Positions 52,545 to 61,475 of a DNA stretch of 64,000 nucleotides are shown here, in pieces. The stretch's first letter is position 1, and every line of letters begins with the position of its first letter. The position numbers and the translations under genes were made by a program. The notes beneath the pieces are model-generated. The model was given only the letters and a program-made list of their open reading frames with translations. It was not told where the DNA came from and searched no databases. The DNA lies in the NCBI RefSeq assembly GCF_007197775.1, contig NZ_CP041638.1, positions 1,984,001 to 2,048,000 on the forward strand, given 5' to 3'. The DNA is from Thalassotalea sp. PS06 (GTDB lineage: Bacteria > Pseudomonadota > Gammaproteobacteria > Enterobacterales > Alteromonadaceae).

Positions 52545-53885
52545 TTATACGGCATCGGATAAGCTACTGAAGGTAAAGTCGCGGATCTTCATTGGCGGCA
52601 CCATGCTGCCATTGATACGCTGCGGTTCACCAAGCGCTTCGATGTTGTTTAGCATCACAATCGGACTTTCGTTGAAACGGAAGTTCTTAATTGGATACTT
52701 AATTTTACCATTTTCAATATAGAAGGTTCCGTCACGGGTCAAACCGGTATAAAGCAAGGTTTGCGGATCCAGCGGACGAATGTACCAAAGACGGGTCACT
52801 AAAATACCGCGACGGGTATTTTTGATCATATCTTCAAGAGATTCGTTACCACCTTCCATGATGTAGCCATTAGGGCTAGGCACATAGTCCTTGCCACTTT
52901 TCTTCGCCCAGAATGGAGAGTTTGGCATATTGGCAATAACGCCATCTTTTACCCAGTCCATGCGTTGTAATGCATGGCCATTACCAGCAAATGGTGCCGT
53001 TGGCGCAATCTCGTGTTGAGGGTCGGAATAGATATTTACTCGCTCATCAAACATTTTCTGACCAAGTTTATTCTTCGGCCCTTCCTCGCCTTCTTTCAGC
53101 TTATTGCTCAAGAAGCTTCGACCTTCATCGGCACTACGTTGATCGAAAGCGTTCATCATATTGCCTAACAAACCAACGCTCGCGGCTGGCTCTAAGATTA
53201 CCGTGTATTTACCTGGCTCCAGCTCTTTTGCATCCACCGAATCCATGGCTTTTTGAATGGCAATTTCTGAAGCTTTCTTGGTATCCATCAAGGCGTAATC
53301 GGTATAATCACGGGTTGCCCAGCCAGAACCTTTGCCATCTTCGGTACGAATGGTTACCGAGAAATCGACGTTTGAAGATTTGTTATAAGCGAACAGACCT
53401 TTGTTGTTCATGATCGCAGCAAAGCCAACCGTCTCCTCCAAAAAGCCGGAAGATACCAATTTACTCTTCTTCGAAGGTTGAATGGAATCATCGGCAGCCT
53501 GAGCACGATCCGCTGGCGTTACATTTGCCGTTGAATCAAAGTAAGTTTTTGATTCCAGGTACTTTTGCTTCCCAAATACTGGCATATGCTCAGGGTTTTC
53601 CGGAGCAAGTTTTGCCAATTCTTCAGAGCGCTGTACCACTTTCTGCAACGAGGCATCATCGAATTCATTAATGGTTGCTACACCAGTACGCTTACCAAAA
53701 GAGGACTGTACCGCAAGCACCAAATCACTTTGCTCACCCGCCGTGGATACGGTGTTACGGGCATAACGGATGTTACCGCCAACCTGACCATTCAGGTTAC
53801 ATTCTATTTCATCGGCCTTTGAAAACCCGATGACTTTAGTCAGCAATTCTTTTGCCTTTTGTTCTGTTAAAATTGTCATGGACAT
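52545..53885 (-). CDS. TldE/PmbA-type metalloprotease partner
   Basis: A 446-residue protein of the TldD/PmbA family lacking the HExxxH zinc motif. At the equivalent place it reads VILEPAASVGLLGNMMNAF. No signal peptide is present (starts MSMTILTEQKAKELL). In E. coli, TldD and TldE form a heterodimer that cleaves microcin B17 and CcdA; the TldD subunit holds the zinc. It follows the TldD-type gene by 33 bases, so a heterodimer is expected. This is not the canonical housekeeping tldE; the neighbours are unusual. Confidence 0.88.
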   Translation of the reverse strand: MSMTILTEQKAKELLTKVIGFSKADEIECNLNGQVGGNIRYARNTVSTAGEQSDLVLAVQSSFGKRTGVATINEFDDASLQKVVQRSEELAKLAPENPEHMPVFGKQKYLESKTYFDSTANVTPADRAQAADDSIQPSKKSKLVSSGFLEETVGFAAIMNNKGLFAYNKSSNVDFSVTIRTEDGKGSGWATRDYTDYALMDTKKASEIAIQKAMDSVDAKELEPGKYTVILEPAASVGLLGNMMNAFDQRSADEGRSFLSNKLKEGEEGPKNKLGQKMFDERVNIYSDPQHEIAPTAPFAGNGHALQRMDWVKDGVIANMPNSPFWAKKSGKDYVPSPNGYIMEGGNESLEDMIKNTRRGILVTRLWYIRPLDPQTLLYTGLTRDGTFYIENGKIKYPIKNFRFNESPIVMLNNIEALGEPQRINGSMVPPMKIRDFTFSSLSDAV

Positions 53886-53918
53886 ATTCCTTACAGTAGT
53901 TCGTCGTCAGGGCCGAGG

Positions 53919-55547
53919 TTAAACCTTACGGGCCGTGTTGATTACATTGATGTTATTAAAGCGTGTGGTTGGGCAACCGTGGGATACGGCACTAACCTGG
54001 GACGGTTGTCCCTTACCATCAAAGAATGAACCACCAAGACGATAATCAGACTTACCGGCTAGTTGGGCACAGGAATTCCAGAACTGTTGAGTATTTGACT
54101 GATACGCCACGTCTTCAATCTGCTCAGTAATCTTACCGTCTTTAATTTCGAAGAATAACTGACCGCCGAACTGGAAGTTATAACGTTGTTGGTCAATGGA
54201 GAATGAGCCACGACCAGCAATAAAGATGCCATTCTCAACGTCTTTAATGACGTCATCTGCAGAAAGATCTTTTTCATTAGGTTTTAAAGAAACATTAGGC
54301 ATACGCTGGAACTGGACATCGCGCCAGCTTTGCGAATAACAGCAGCCATGTGATTCTTTTTGGTCAATCATATGAACCTGATCACGGGTTGCCTGATAGT
54401 TTACGAGGACACCATCTTTAACCAGATCCCACTCTTTGGTTTTAACCCCTTCATCATCATAGGCGACATGACCTAACGAACCTTCCTGAGTTTTATCAGC
54501 AAACAGGTTAACGATATCTGAACCGTACTGGAACTTACCACTGCGCCATTTATCTAAGGTTGCGAAACTGGTACCAGCAAAGTTCGCCTCATAACCAAGA
54601 ACTCGGTCAAGCTCTAGCGGGTGACCAACCGATTCATGAATGGTTAACATCAAGTGTGCCGGATCCAGTACCAGATCGTATTTACCTGGTTCAACCGATT
54701 TAGCTTTCAATTTAGCCTGTAGCTGCTTACCGGCGGCGGCAGCATCTTCAACCATGTCGTACGAGTTCTTGTAGCCAATACCTGCACCGGCAATTTCAAT
54801 CTTGTCTTCTTTGCGACCGTCAAGGTATTCAAAACCCATGCCCACTGGGTTACCCAATGCCGCACGTTGTTTAAAACCACTTTTACCGACAGCGGTGGCA
54901 AAAAATGGTGCCCATAAACGATGTACATCCTGATCAATGTAAGAACCGTCTGTGGATGCAAAGTATTTTTGCTCATTAACCAGGAATAAAATCGAGGTAA
55001 TGTAGTTAGCGCCATTGGTTAGCGCCGCGTCATTTACGGAGAGTAATAAGTCGACTTTGTCTTTGATTGGTACTTCAAAGGCATTTTTCTTGATAGGCGT
55101 TTGCCAGCTTACATCGCCAACACCTTTAACCGGTGCCAGTTGTACAGGCGCGGTCTGAAACTTAGAGTTTGCCATGGCAACCGCAACCGCTTGTTCTGCG
55201 GTTTTAGCAATGCTATCTGGTGTCATGTTAGAAGTTGATGCAAAGCCCCAGGTACCGTTGGCGATGACGCGAATACCAATACCGGCTGACTCTGTATTTA
55301 CAATGTTATCAACCACACGCTCTTTGGTGGTAACAAATTGGTTCAAATAACGACCAATACGGGCATCAGCGTAAGTAGCACCCTTGGCTTTCGCTGCATT
55401 TAGTGCGATGTCGGCTAACTTTTTCTTGTAAGCCACATCCATGGGTTTATCTAAAAGCTGTTCTGCCGATACCGCAACGCCAGACAGTGGCAGGGTTAGA
55501 GCCCCCATACCGACACCGCCGAGCTTGATAAAGTCACGTCTTTGCAT
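53919..55547 (-). CDS. Tat-exported TldD-type zinc metalloprotease
   Basis: A 542-residue protein from the ATG at 55547 (GAGGA is eight bases upstream). The longer frame adds 19 residues. The N-terminus MQRRDFIKLGGVGMGALTLPLSGVAVSA is a Tat signal with twin arginines. The TldD domain has HESVGH with likely zinc ligands His304 and His309 and catalytic Glu305. A C-terminal Cys493 (WNSCAQLAG) stands at the place of the third ligand of E. coli TldD. The family protein is normally cytoplasmic; the export signal is the odd feature. First gene of the cluster, divergent from xthA. Confidence 0.9.
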   Translation of the reverse strand: MQRRDFIKLGGVGMGALTLPLSGVAVSAEQLLDKPMDVAYKKKLADIALNAAKAKGATYADARIGRYLNQFVTTKERVVDNIVNTESAGIGIRVIANGTWGFASTSNMTPDSIAKTAEQAVAVAMANSKFQTAPVQLAPVKGVGDVSWQTPIKKNAFEVPIKDKVDLLLSVNDAALTNGANYITSILFLVNEQKYFASTDGSYIDQDVHRLWAPFFATAVGKSGFKQRAALGNPVGMGFEYLDGRKEDKIEIAGAGIGYKNSYDMVEDAAAAGKQLQAKLKAKSVEPGKYDLVLDPAHLMLTIHESVGHPLELDRVLGYEANFAGTSFATLDKWRSGKFQYGSDIVNLFADKTQEGSLGHVAYDDEGVKTKEWDLVKDGVLVNYQATRDQVHMIDQKESHGCCYSQSWRDVQFQRMPNVSLKPNEKDLSADDVIKDVENGIFIAGRGSFSIDQQRYNFQFGGQLFFEIKDGKITEQIEDVAYQSNTQQFWNSCAQLAGKSDYRLGGSFFDGKGQPSQVSAVSHGCPTTRFNNINVINTARKV

Positions 55548-55797
55548 CAATTCTTCCTCTGATCTATCTGTTTTAGTTACCTTTTTAATCAGTCGAGGGA
55601 TCAAAACCCTGACTATAAAGGTCGATTAGCCTTGATACTTTATAGCAAAATGTTACCAGCCATTAATACTATTTTTTCAAGATTGTAACTGAATGTAACA
55701 ATTTAAATCCTTTGCCATTTCTCACTTCTTTAGTTGCGACAGGCCCCGTGCTATGATTGCCGCCAGTTTTAAAATGAGCATTCAGGGAAATAAGTTT

Positions 55798-56607
55798 ATG
55801 AAAATTGTTTCATTTAATATCAATGGGCTACGAGCACGTTTACATCAGTTGCAGGCGCTCATCGATAAGCACCAACCAGACGTGATTGGTCTGCAGGAAA
55901 TCAAGGTGCATGATGAAGCATTCCCATTGGCAGATGTTGAAGCCATGGGCTATCACGTTTACTTCCATGGCCAAAAAGCCCACTACGGTGTTGCCATGCT
56001 TTGTAAAAAGCCGGCGAAAAAAGTACTGAAAGGCTTTGCTACTGATACCGAAGAATCACAACGTCGGATGATCACCGTTACCACGGAAGATGATAATGGC
56101 AACGACGTTACTGTGATGAATGGCTATTTTCCGCAAGGCGATAACATTAGCCATGAAACCAAATTTCCTTACAAGCGCCAGTTTTACAAAGATTTGATGA
56201 CTCATTTAAATGAGAACCATGACAATTCAGAACAAATCGTGGTGATGGGTGATATCAACATCTCACCAACAGATTTAGATATCGGTATTGGCGAAGTAAA
56301 TCGTAAGCGCTGGTTAAAAACCGGCAAATGTAGCTTTCAACCGGAAGAAAGAGAATGGTTGGCTACCCTGCTAGACTGGGGGTTTGTCGATACCTTCCGT
56401 CAACTAACGCCAGAAGCAACCGAGCGTTACTCATGGTTCGATTATCGCTCCCGTGGTTTTGACGATAACCGAGGCCTGCGTATTGATGTTGTGTTAGCAA
56501 CGCCTGCTCTTGCAGCAAAATGTGTAGAGTCAGATATCGATTATGAACTGCGCGGCATTGAAAAACCGTCAGATCATGCGCCTATCTGGGCAACATTCGA
56601 GAACTAA
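55798..56607 (+). CDS. xthA: Exodeoxyribonuclease III
   Basis: The major AP endonuclease and 3'-5' exonuclease of base excision repair. The 269-residue protein from the ATG at 55798 opens with [18 protein letters not shown] as usual. IGLQEIK (metal-binding Glu), [38 protein letters not shown] and SDHAPIW (catalytic Asp-His) are all present. A frame 15 codons longer exists but has no family support. It is followed by rlmA. Confidence 0.96.
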   Translation: MKIVSFNINGLRARLHQLQALIDKHQPDVIGLQEIKVHDEAFPLADVEAMGYHVYFHGQKAHYGVAMLCKKPAKKVLKGFATDTEESQRRMITVTTEDDNGNDVTVMNGYFPQGDNISHETKFPYKRQFYKDLMTHLNENHDNSEQIVVMGDINISPTDLDIGIGEVNRKRWLKTGKCSFQPEEREWLATLLDWGFVDTFRQLTPEATERYSWFDYRSRGFDDNRGLRIDVVLATPALAAKCVESDIDYELRGIEKPSDHAPIWATFEN

Positions 56608-56624
56608 TTGGAAGTAAGACTGTG

Positions 56625-57443
56625 ATGCCAACCGACGCCGAGTATCTTTGTCCACTGTGCAAAACCTCACTGCACCTGCAGGATAGAACCTTCAAGTGCA
56701 GTAACAATCATAGCTTTGACATGGCCAAAGAGGGTTATGTCAATCTATTACCCGTGCAGTTCAAACACTCTAAAGATCCTGGTGATAACAAACAGATGGT
56801 TAATGCGCGCCGGGCATTTTTGGAAAAAGATTACTATCTGCCGTTGCGGGATAAGTTGATCAACAGCTATCAACAATATGCTCAAGATAAAAGCGGTAAT
56901 GTTGTTGATATCGGTTGCGGCGAAGGTTATTACACCAGTGCTCATAAGTCTGATAAAACCCGGGTTTACGGTATGGATATCGCCAAAAATGCCATTCGTA
57001 TCGCTGCCAAGAAATACAAGGATTGTCATTTTAGTGTGGGTTCGGTTGCCCAACTCCCCTTCGAGGATGAGAGTATTGACTGGGCTTATTCGATATATGC
57101 GCCAATTAAAGTAACTGAGTTTCATCGCGTCATTAAGAAAGACGGTTATCTGCTGGTGGTATCTCCCGGAAAACGACATTTGTGGCAGTTGAAATCGTTA
57201 ATTTACCGAACCCCGCAGGAGCATGATGAAACCATGGTGCAGATGCCAGGTTTTGAGCTTATTGAAGAAAATCACCTTGCATATGAAATGGATTTGGAAC
57301 CTGTGGAGGATAGATTTAACTTGTTATCGATGACGCCATTTGCCTTTAAAACCTCAGAGGCGCTGACTCAGTCGTTAGAAAACAATCCGACTTTCATTTG
57401 TGATACAGACTTTATCATCCGCTTGTTCAAGCGAACCGAGTAA
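56625..57443 (+). CDS. rlmA: 23S rRNA (guanine-N1) methyltransferase RlmA
   Basis: Methylates guanine 745 of 23S rRNA. The 272-residue protein has the N-terminal zinc finger CPLCK...KCSNNH (two Cys near residues 9 and 12, then Cys25 and His29), followed by the motif FDMAKEGYVNLLPVQFKHSKDPGDNKQMVNARRAFLE and the SAM-binding VVDIGCGEGYYT. An in-frame GTG one codon earlier is a second possible start. It begins 17 bases after xthA. Confidence 0.93.
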   Translation: MPTDAEYLCPLCKTSLHLQDRTFKCSNNHSFDMAKEGYVNLLPVQFKHSKDPGDNKQMVNARRAFLEKDYYLPLRDKLINSYQQYAQDKSGNVVDIGCGEGYYTSAHKSDKTRVYGMDIAKNAIRIAAKKYKDCHFSVGSVAQLPFEDESIDWAYSIYAPIKVTEFHRVIKKDGYLLVVSPGKRHLWQLKSLIYRTPQEHDETMVQMPGFELIEENHLAYEMDLEPVEDRFNLLSMTPFAFKTSEALTQSLENNPTFICDTDFIIRLFKRTE

Positions 57444-57473
57444 AGTTTTGGAAAACAGGGCGTGAGTAGAACA

Positions 57474-57510
57474 ACGATGAAACGCTAAGGTTTAATGCTT
57501 CATCGTTTTG
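57474..57510 (+). terminator. Possible terminator after rlmA
   Basis: ACGATGAA (57474-57481) pairs with TTCATCGT (57499-57506), followed by a short T run. It overlaps the 3' end of the convergent yfbV-like gene. Stem of eight pairs, loop of 17. Confidence 0.4.
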
Positions 57511-57932
57511 TAGGAATAATCCAATAATTTTGCCAAGTCCATAAAACTTGGTTTCACTTTCTTGAATTTCACTGCTGGCTCTTTCGTAGCACTTTGCTGA
57601 ATGCGCTCAACACCCTGCATGTACCAGGAAGCCAAAGAAGGAGGTAGTGATTGCTTCGATTGCTTCGCCATGAACAACAGGGCTTGCGCAGGCAATGAAG
57701 CGATAAATAACGCGTAAACAGATGTGGTGTTCAAAAACTCGCTACCAAACGCCATAATGGGAATTAGCATCACCAGGATTGCTAATGGCAAACAATACTT
57801 CTTGGTAAATCGCGTCGCCACGACCCCCTGATATTGAGAGAAATAGCGTCCTAGTTCGGCTCTTTGAGGCCAAAGATTCACGTACTCATTTCCCAATTTG
57901 AGCTGCTGCATTAAGCTACTATTCATCATCAC
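57492..57932 (-). CDS. yfbV: UPF0208 membrane protein YfbV
   Basis: A 146-residue membrane protein with two hydrophobic segments (about 45-64 and 70-88) and the family features WPQRAELGRYFSQYQGVVATRF at the start and FMDLAKLLDYSYKTMKH at the end. Function unknown. In E. coli it is next to ackA-pta; here it is about 32 kb from them. Convergent with rlmA. Confidence 0.88.
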   Translation of the reverse strand: MMMNSSLMQQLKLGNEYVNLWPQRAELGRYFSQYQGVVATRFTKKYCLPLAILVMLIPIMAFGSEFLNTTSVYALFIASLPAQALLFMAKQSKQSLPPSLASWYMQGVERIQQSATKEPAVKFKKVKPSFMDLAKLLDYSYKTMKH

Positions 57933-58097
57933 CCATTCACTGAAAATTGCGGTCGGAAATCAAGATGAGGCTCCGAGTTGGCCCCCATCATTACCTTTAA
58001 TAGTACATGATATGACAGATAAAGTTGATAAATAGTTGCACCTTAACCTGTTGATAGCGAGATAAATTCGCCTGAAAAGCCTTGTCACCGTCCGAAT

Positions 58098-58247
58098 TTA
58101 TTCACGATTTTGTGGATAAATCTAATGAAGATGACAGTTGTAATCATTTGTACGAATTGCAATCAACAGGATAAAACCAACTAAACCAACAGCTTACGAG
58201 TTATACCATAGCTTGTTCACAAGTCTACCCACAGTAGATGTGGATAA
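58098..58247. promoter_or_regulatory. Cluster of DnaA-box-like sites in a gene-free stretch
   Basis: Two perfect matches to the DnaA box on the minus strand (TGTGGATAA) are at 58111-58119 and 58239-58247. Near matches are TTATTCACG (58098-58106), TTGTTCACA (58213-58221) and CTACCCACA (58225-58233). The surrounding 420-bp gap (57933-58352) between yfbV and the ACT gene contains no gene that I can see. Binding by DnaA is inferred from the consensus only. Confidence 0.55.
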
Positions 58248-58352
58248 TTACCATCTCAACTAACAAGTACGTAACCGTTAATAAAAAGTTCAGTTGCATT
58301 TCCTCTGCAATCCAGAAACAATTAATGCATTGTTGCGCCCTAGCTTATTATC

Positions 58353-58739
58353 ATGACAAAACAAACCCTAGAGTTACTGGACGAATTGTTCAGCATTCAC
58401 AGTTTCGAACAAGACTCCCCTATCCCAAACGAGGTGTTCTCTGCCTCCGTATTTTTCATCGCCAAAACTTACGAAGAACTATCGGTTGTCGTTCCCAATA
58501 CGGTGGCATTGGATAGTCAGGAAGTAGAGAACGATTGGCGGGCTTTGGAAGTGTTAGGGCCGCTGGGTTTTTCATTAACCGGTATTATGTCAAATATATC
58601 CGGCGTACTTGCGGCTGAACAAATCAGTATTTTTGCAATATCAACTTTCGATACCGATTACATTTTAATTAAGCAGGATAAAGTGCAGCAAGCCATCAAC
58701 GCCTTGCGTGCTGACGGCTACATGGTGATCCAACCCTAG
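58353..58739 (+). CDS. ACT-domain protein
   Basis: A 128-residue protein with an ACT-like C-terminal part: FSLTGIMSNISGVLAAEQISIFAISTFDTDYILIKQDKVQQAINALRADGYMV. This reads as a small amino-acid-sensor type ACT domain of the CASTOR/GATSL-like class. The bound ligand is unknown. It lies alone, and its stop overlaps that of the convergent barrel protein gene by four bases. Confidence 0.8.
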   Translation: MTKQTLELLDELFSIHSFEQDSPIPNEVFSASVFFIAKTYEELSVVVPNTVALDSQEVENDWRALEVLGPLGFSLTGIMSNISGVLAAEQISIFAISTFDTDYILIKQDKVQQAINALRADGYMVIQP

Positions 58740-59746
58740 AAACGCCAGCCTACGTTTAAATAGATCAGTTCATGACTGTGTTCGATGTCATAAACGTAAT
58801 CCGCGCCTAAATAGATGCCGTTGCTAAATTGATAGTGATATCCGGTTTGAAGCAGGTAGTCTTCAAATCGGTCATAGTCGCCAATTTCAATCGTATGATA
58901 ACCTACACCAAGATGCCAGCGTTGGGTGATAAACCAGTCCGCTGACACGCCGAATTCATCGTGGGAACTACTAAACTCGAGCTCACCGAATACACGCTCC
59001 ACAGATTGGGAAGTAATATCGTAATATCGGAACATGCCCGAGAAGTTAATACCTTGTTGTTCACTCAGTTTTAAATAATGACTCGCTTCGACACTATAAA
59101 TATAGGATTTCGATTTGCCGGATTCGAAATAAAGAGTATCGGCCAGGCTTAAAGAATTTGATGCGATACCACTAAGCCCTCTAAGGCGTTCTCGATAAGG
59201 TCCACCTGGCGCAAGAAGAATTGTGCGTAAATATTCGCCTTCAGCGCCTGCTTCAGAACTTCGATCGTCATCTTCAAGATAATCTACAGCTACATTAATT
59301 TTGGTGTAATCGCCAAAATAATATCCGCCGTTGATTCGATAGCTCAACGCTCCAGCTTCTTGGCCGTTCCAGTGATCCTTGGTGTCAAAATAACTAAGCT
59401 GTCCCCCGATAAACCAATTGTCATCAATGATGTATTCTCCTGATAAGCCGGAGTATTTATCAGACAGCTTGTCCATCCATGAACCATTGATGTAACTCTT
59501 CTTCGCTAACTGATTAACAAGAGCAACGGGGACCGTTTCGGTTGAGACCTGATCAAAATAATACCGGTAGTTAATCACCTGAGTGTTATCAGATTCAAAG
59601 AGAGAGCTAAACCCACTACTAACATTGTGATAACTCAATTGATGTTGAAAACTGGAAGAAGTAGATTCTTCTGCGTTAGCCGAAATCGCTAGCGGCAAAG
59701 AGGATAATAGCGCGACAGGCGCCAAAGCATGTTTAAATGTTTTCAT
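58736..59746 (-). CDS. Outer membrane beta-barrel (porin-like) protein
   Basis: A 336-residue precursor from the ATG at 59746 (AAGGA eight bases upstream). The signal peptide ends near ANA-EES. The mature part has many amphipathic strands, such as YINGSWMDKLSDKYSGLSGEYIIDDNWFIGGQLSYFDTK and FGVSADWFITQRWHLGVGYHTIEIG, and ends in YLNVGWRF, a terminal aromatic as in barrel-assembly signals. It does not match a well-known porin, so the substrate is open. The frame extends nine codons further upstream. Confidence 0.72.
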   Translation of the reverse strand: MKTFKHALAPVALLSSLPLAISANAEESTSSSFQHQLSYHNVSSGFSSLFESDNTQVINYRYYFDQVSTETVPVALVNQLAKKSYINGSWMDKLSDKYSGLSGEYIIDDNWFIGGQLSYFDTKDHWNGQEAGALSYRINGGYYFGDYTKINVAVDYLEDDDRSSEAGAEGEYLRTILLAPGGPYRERLRGLSGIASNSLSLADTLYFESGKSKSYIYSVEASHYLKLSEQQGINFSGMFRYYDITSQSVERVFGELEFSSSHDEFGVSADWFITQRWHLGVGYHTIEIGDYDRFEDYLLQTGYHYQFSNGIYLGADYVYDIEHSHELIYLNVGWRF

Positions 59747-59868
59747 TATTTTCCTTAATGTCATCATGTTCACAGTCCATTGGGGGCCATAAAACTACGA
59801 AAAACTTAATAGCAGCAACAATAAAAACTTAATAAACAGCAAGTTACAATATTCTTCAGGTATAAAAT

Positions 59869-59979
59869 ATGGACATTTCTACAAATCAGGAACAAGAAAA
59901 TTTGCTACAGCTTATTACTGCGAAGCCACCAAGAATATGGTTTAATAAAGCCAGTCAAATCAAACAACAAGAGCTGTAA
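59869..59979 (+). CDS. Possible 36-residue small ORF before the arsC-like gene
   Basis: An ATG-TAA frame encodes MDISTNQEQENLLQLITAKP followed by 16 more residues. CAGG lies seven bases upstream. Its stop codon is followed within three bases by the start region of the arsC-like gene (TAAGGAACTATG), so the two could be coupled. It is not recognised. It might be a chance frame. Confidence 0.35.
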   Translation: MDISTNQEQENLLQLITAKPPRIWFNKASQIKQQEL

Positions 59980-59985
59980 GGAACT

Positions 59986-60342
59986 ATGAAACAACCTGTC
60001 GTCTATGGTATCCACAATTGTGACACCGTGAAAAAAGCCCGAAAATGGTTGGAGCAAAACGGCATTGATTACCAATTCCATGATTTACGAAAAGATGGTG
60101 TTAGCGATGAACTGATTCGCGAATTTGTTGAAGGTAATGAGTGGGATAAATTACTGAATAAACGCAGCACGACATTTCGCCAACTTGAAGACGGCGTTAA
60201 AGCTCAACTTGAAACCAGCGCTGGTGCAGCCGTGCTTGTCGAGCACCCCACCTTACTGAAAAGACCTCTGTTAAAAACCGACGGTCAGTTTCACTTAGGC
60301 TTCAAAGCCGATCAGTATCAGGATATTTTCGCCAATGAGTAA
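59986..60342 (+). CDS. yffB: ArsC-family (YffB-like) reductase
   Basis: A 118-residue thioredoxin-fold protein of the ArsC/Spx superfamily. [31 protein letters not shown] has a single N-terminal cysteine (Cys12), and [10 protein letters not shown] carries the conserved Arg. It is the gene next to dapE in E. coli as well. It overlaps dapE by eight bases. The substrate is probably a glutathione-linked redox reaction, not necessarily arsenate. Confidence 0.9.
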   Translation: MKQPVVYGIHNCDTVKKARKWLEQNGIDYQFHDLRKDGVSDELIREFVEGNEWDKLLNKRSTTFRQLEDGVKAQLETSAGAAVLVEHPTLLKRPLLKTDGQFHLGFKADQYQDIFANE

Positions 60343-61474
60343 TCTACCCGATGTGATTGAACTGGCCTGTGATCTGATTTCCCGCGAATCTGTCACCCCT
60401 GAAGACGCCGGTTGCCAGGAATTAATGGGCAGCCGACTCGCAGCCGTAGGTTTTGAAAACGAATCTATGGTCTTTGCAGATACCATCAATATGTGGTCGC
60501 GCCGCGGTACAGAAAAGCCGGTCTTCTGTTTTGCTGGCCACACCGATGTGGTGCCGACTGGCCCTCTGGAAAAGTGGAACACACCGCCATTTGAACCAAC
60601 CATAAAGGATGGTATTTTATATGGTCGCGGGGCCGCGGATATGAAAGGCTCTTTGGCGGCGATGGTGGTTGCAACTGAGCGTTTTGTAAAAGACTACCCA
60701 GATCACAAAGGCTCGATTGCATTTCTGATTACCAGTGATGAAGAAGGCCCGTTTATCAACGGCACAACTCGGGTTATTGATACCCTTGAAGCCCGTAACG
60801 AAAAGATTGACTGGTGTATCGTTGGTGAGCCATCAAGCACCAACGAAGTTGGAGATATCGTTAAAAACGGCCGCCGCGGCTCAGTTACCGGCGATTTAAC
60901 CGTTCATGGGGTTCAAGGCCACGTAGCCTATCCTGAATTGGTGAAAAACCCAATTCATCAGGCAGCACCTGCTCTTGCAGAATTAAGTCAGACGGTTTGG
61001 GACCATGGCAATGATTACTTCCCACCAACCAGTTTTCAGTTATCAAATCTGAATTCCGGTACTGGCGCTACCAATGTTGTTCCGGGCGAGCTACATGCCA
61101 TTTTCAACCTGCGCTACTCTACTGAAATCAATGACCAGCAAATTATTGACAGAGTTACCGCAACCTTAGATAAGCATCAACTGGATTACGACATAAAATG
61201 GACCTTCAATGGCAAACCATTTTTGACCGATGAAGGTGAGCTGTTAGCTGGGGTGACGAAAGCAATTAAAACATCCAATGGCTTGGATACTACGCTATCT
61301 ACTGCCGGTGGTACGTCAGACGGCCGCTTTATTGCACCAACCGGTGCACAAGTGGTTGAACTAGGCCCATGTAACGCCACCATCCACAAAGTTAACGAAG
61401 AAGTGAGATGTGACGCGTTGGAGCAACTAACCGACATGTACTATCACACGCTAGTAAATTTATTGGCGAAATAA
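60335..61474 (+). CDS. dapE: Succinyl-diaminopimelate desuccinylase
   Basis: Hydrolyses N-succinyl-L,L-DAP to L,L-DAP in lysine and peptidoglycan precursor synthesis. The 379-residue M20-family enzyme has [12 protein letters not shown] (His69, zinc ligand), [33 protein letters not shown] and [24 protein letters not shown]. Both the catalytic and the lid domains are complete. It follows the arsC-like gene with overlapping ends. Confidence 0.96.
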   Translation: MSNLPDVIELACDLISRESVTPEDAGCQELMGSRLAAVGFENESMVFADTINMWSRRGTEKPVFCFAGHTDVVPTGPLEKWNTPPFEPTIKDGILYGRGAADMKGSLAAMVVATERFVKDYPDHKGSIAFLITSDEEGPFINGTTRVIDTLEARNEKIDWCIVGEPSSTNEVGDIVKNGRRGSVTGDLTVHGVQGHVAYPELVKNPIHQAAPALAELSQTVWDHGNDYFPPTSFQLSNLNSGTGATNVVPGELHAIFNLRYSTEINDQQIIDRVTATLDKHQLDYDIKWTFNGKPFLTDEGELLAGVTKAIKTSNGLDTTLSTAGGTSDGRFIAPTGAQVVELGPCNATIHKVNEEVRCDALEQLTDMYYHTLVNLLAK

Positions 61475-61475
61475 T

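Noticed and set aside
43205..55604. Anti-phage island or secretion system reading of the Tld/MoxR cluster
   Set aside because: No nuclease, toxin, integrase, tRNA junction or secretion ATPase is present. MoxR/DUF58/BatA points to envelope chaperone work instead.
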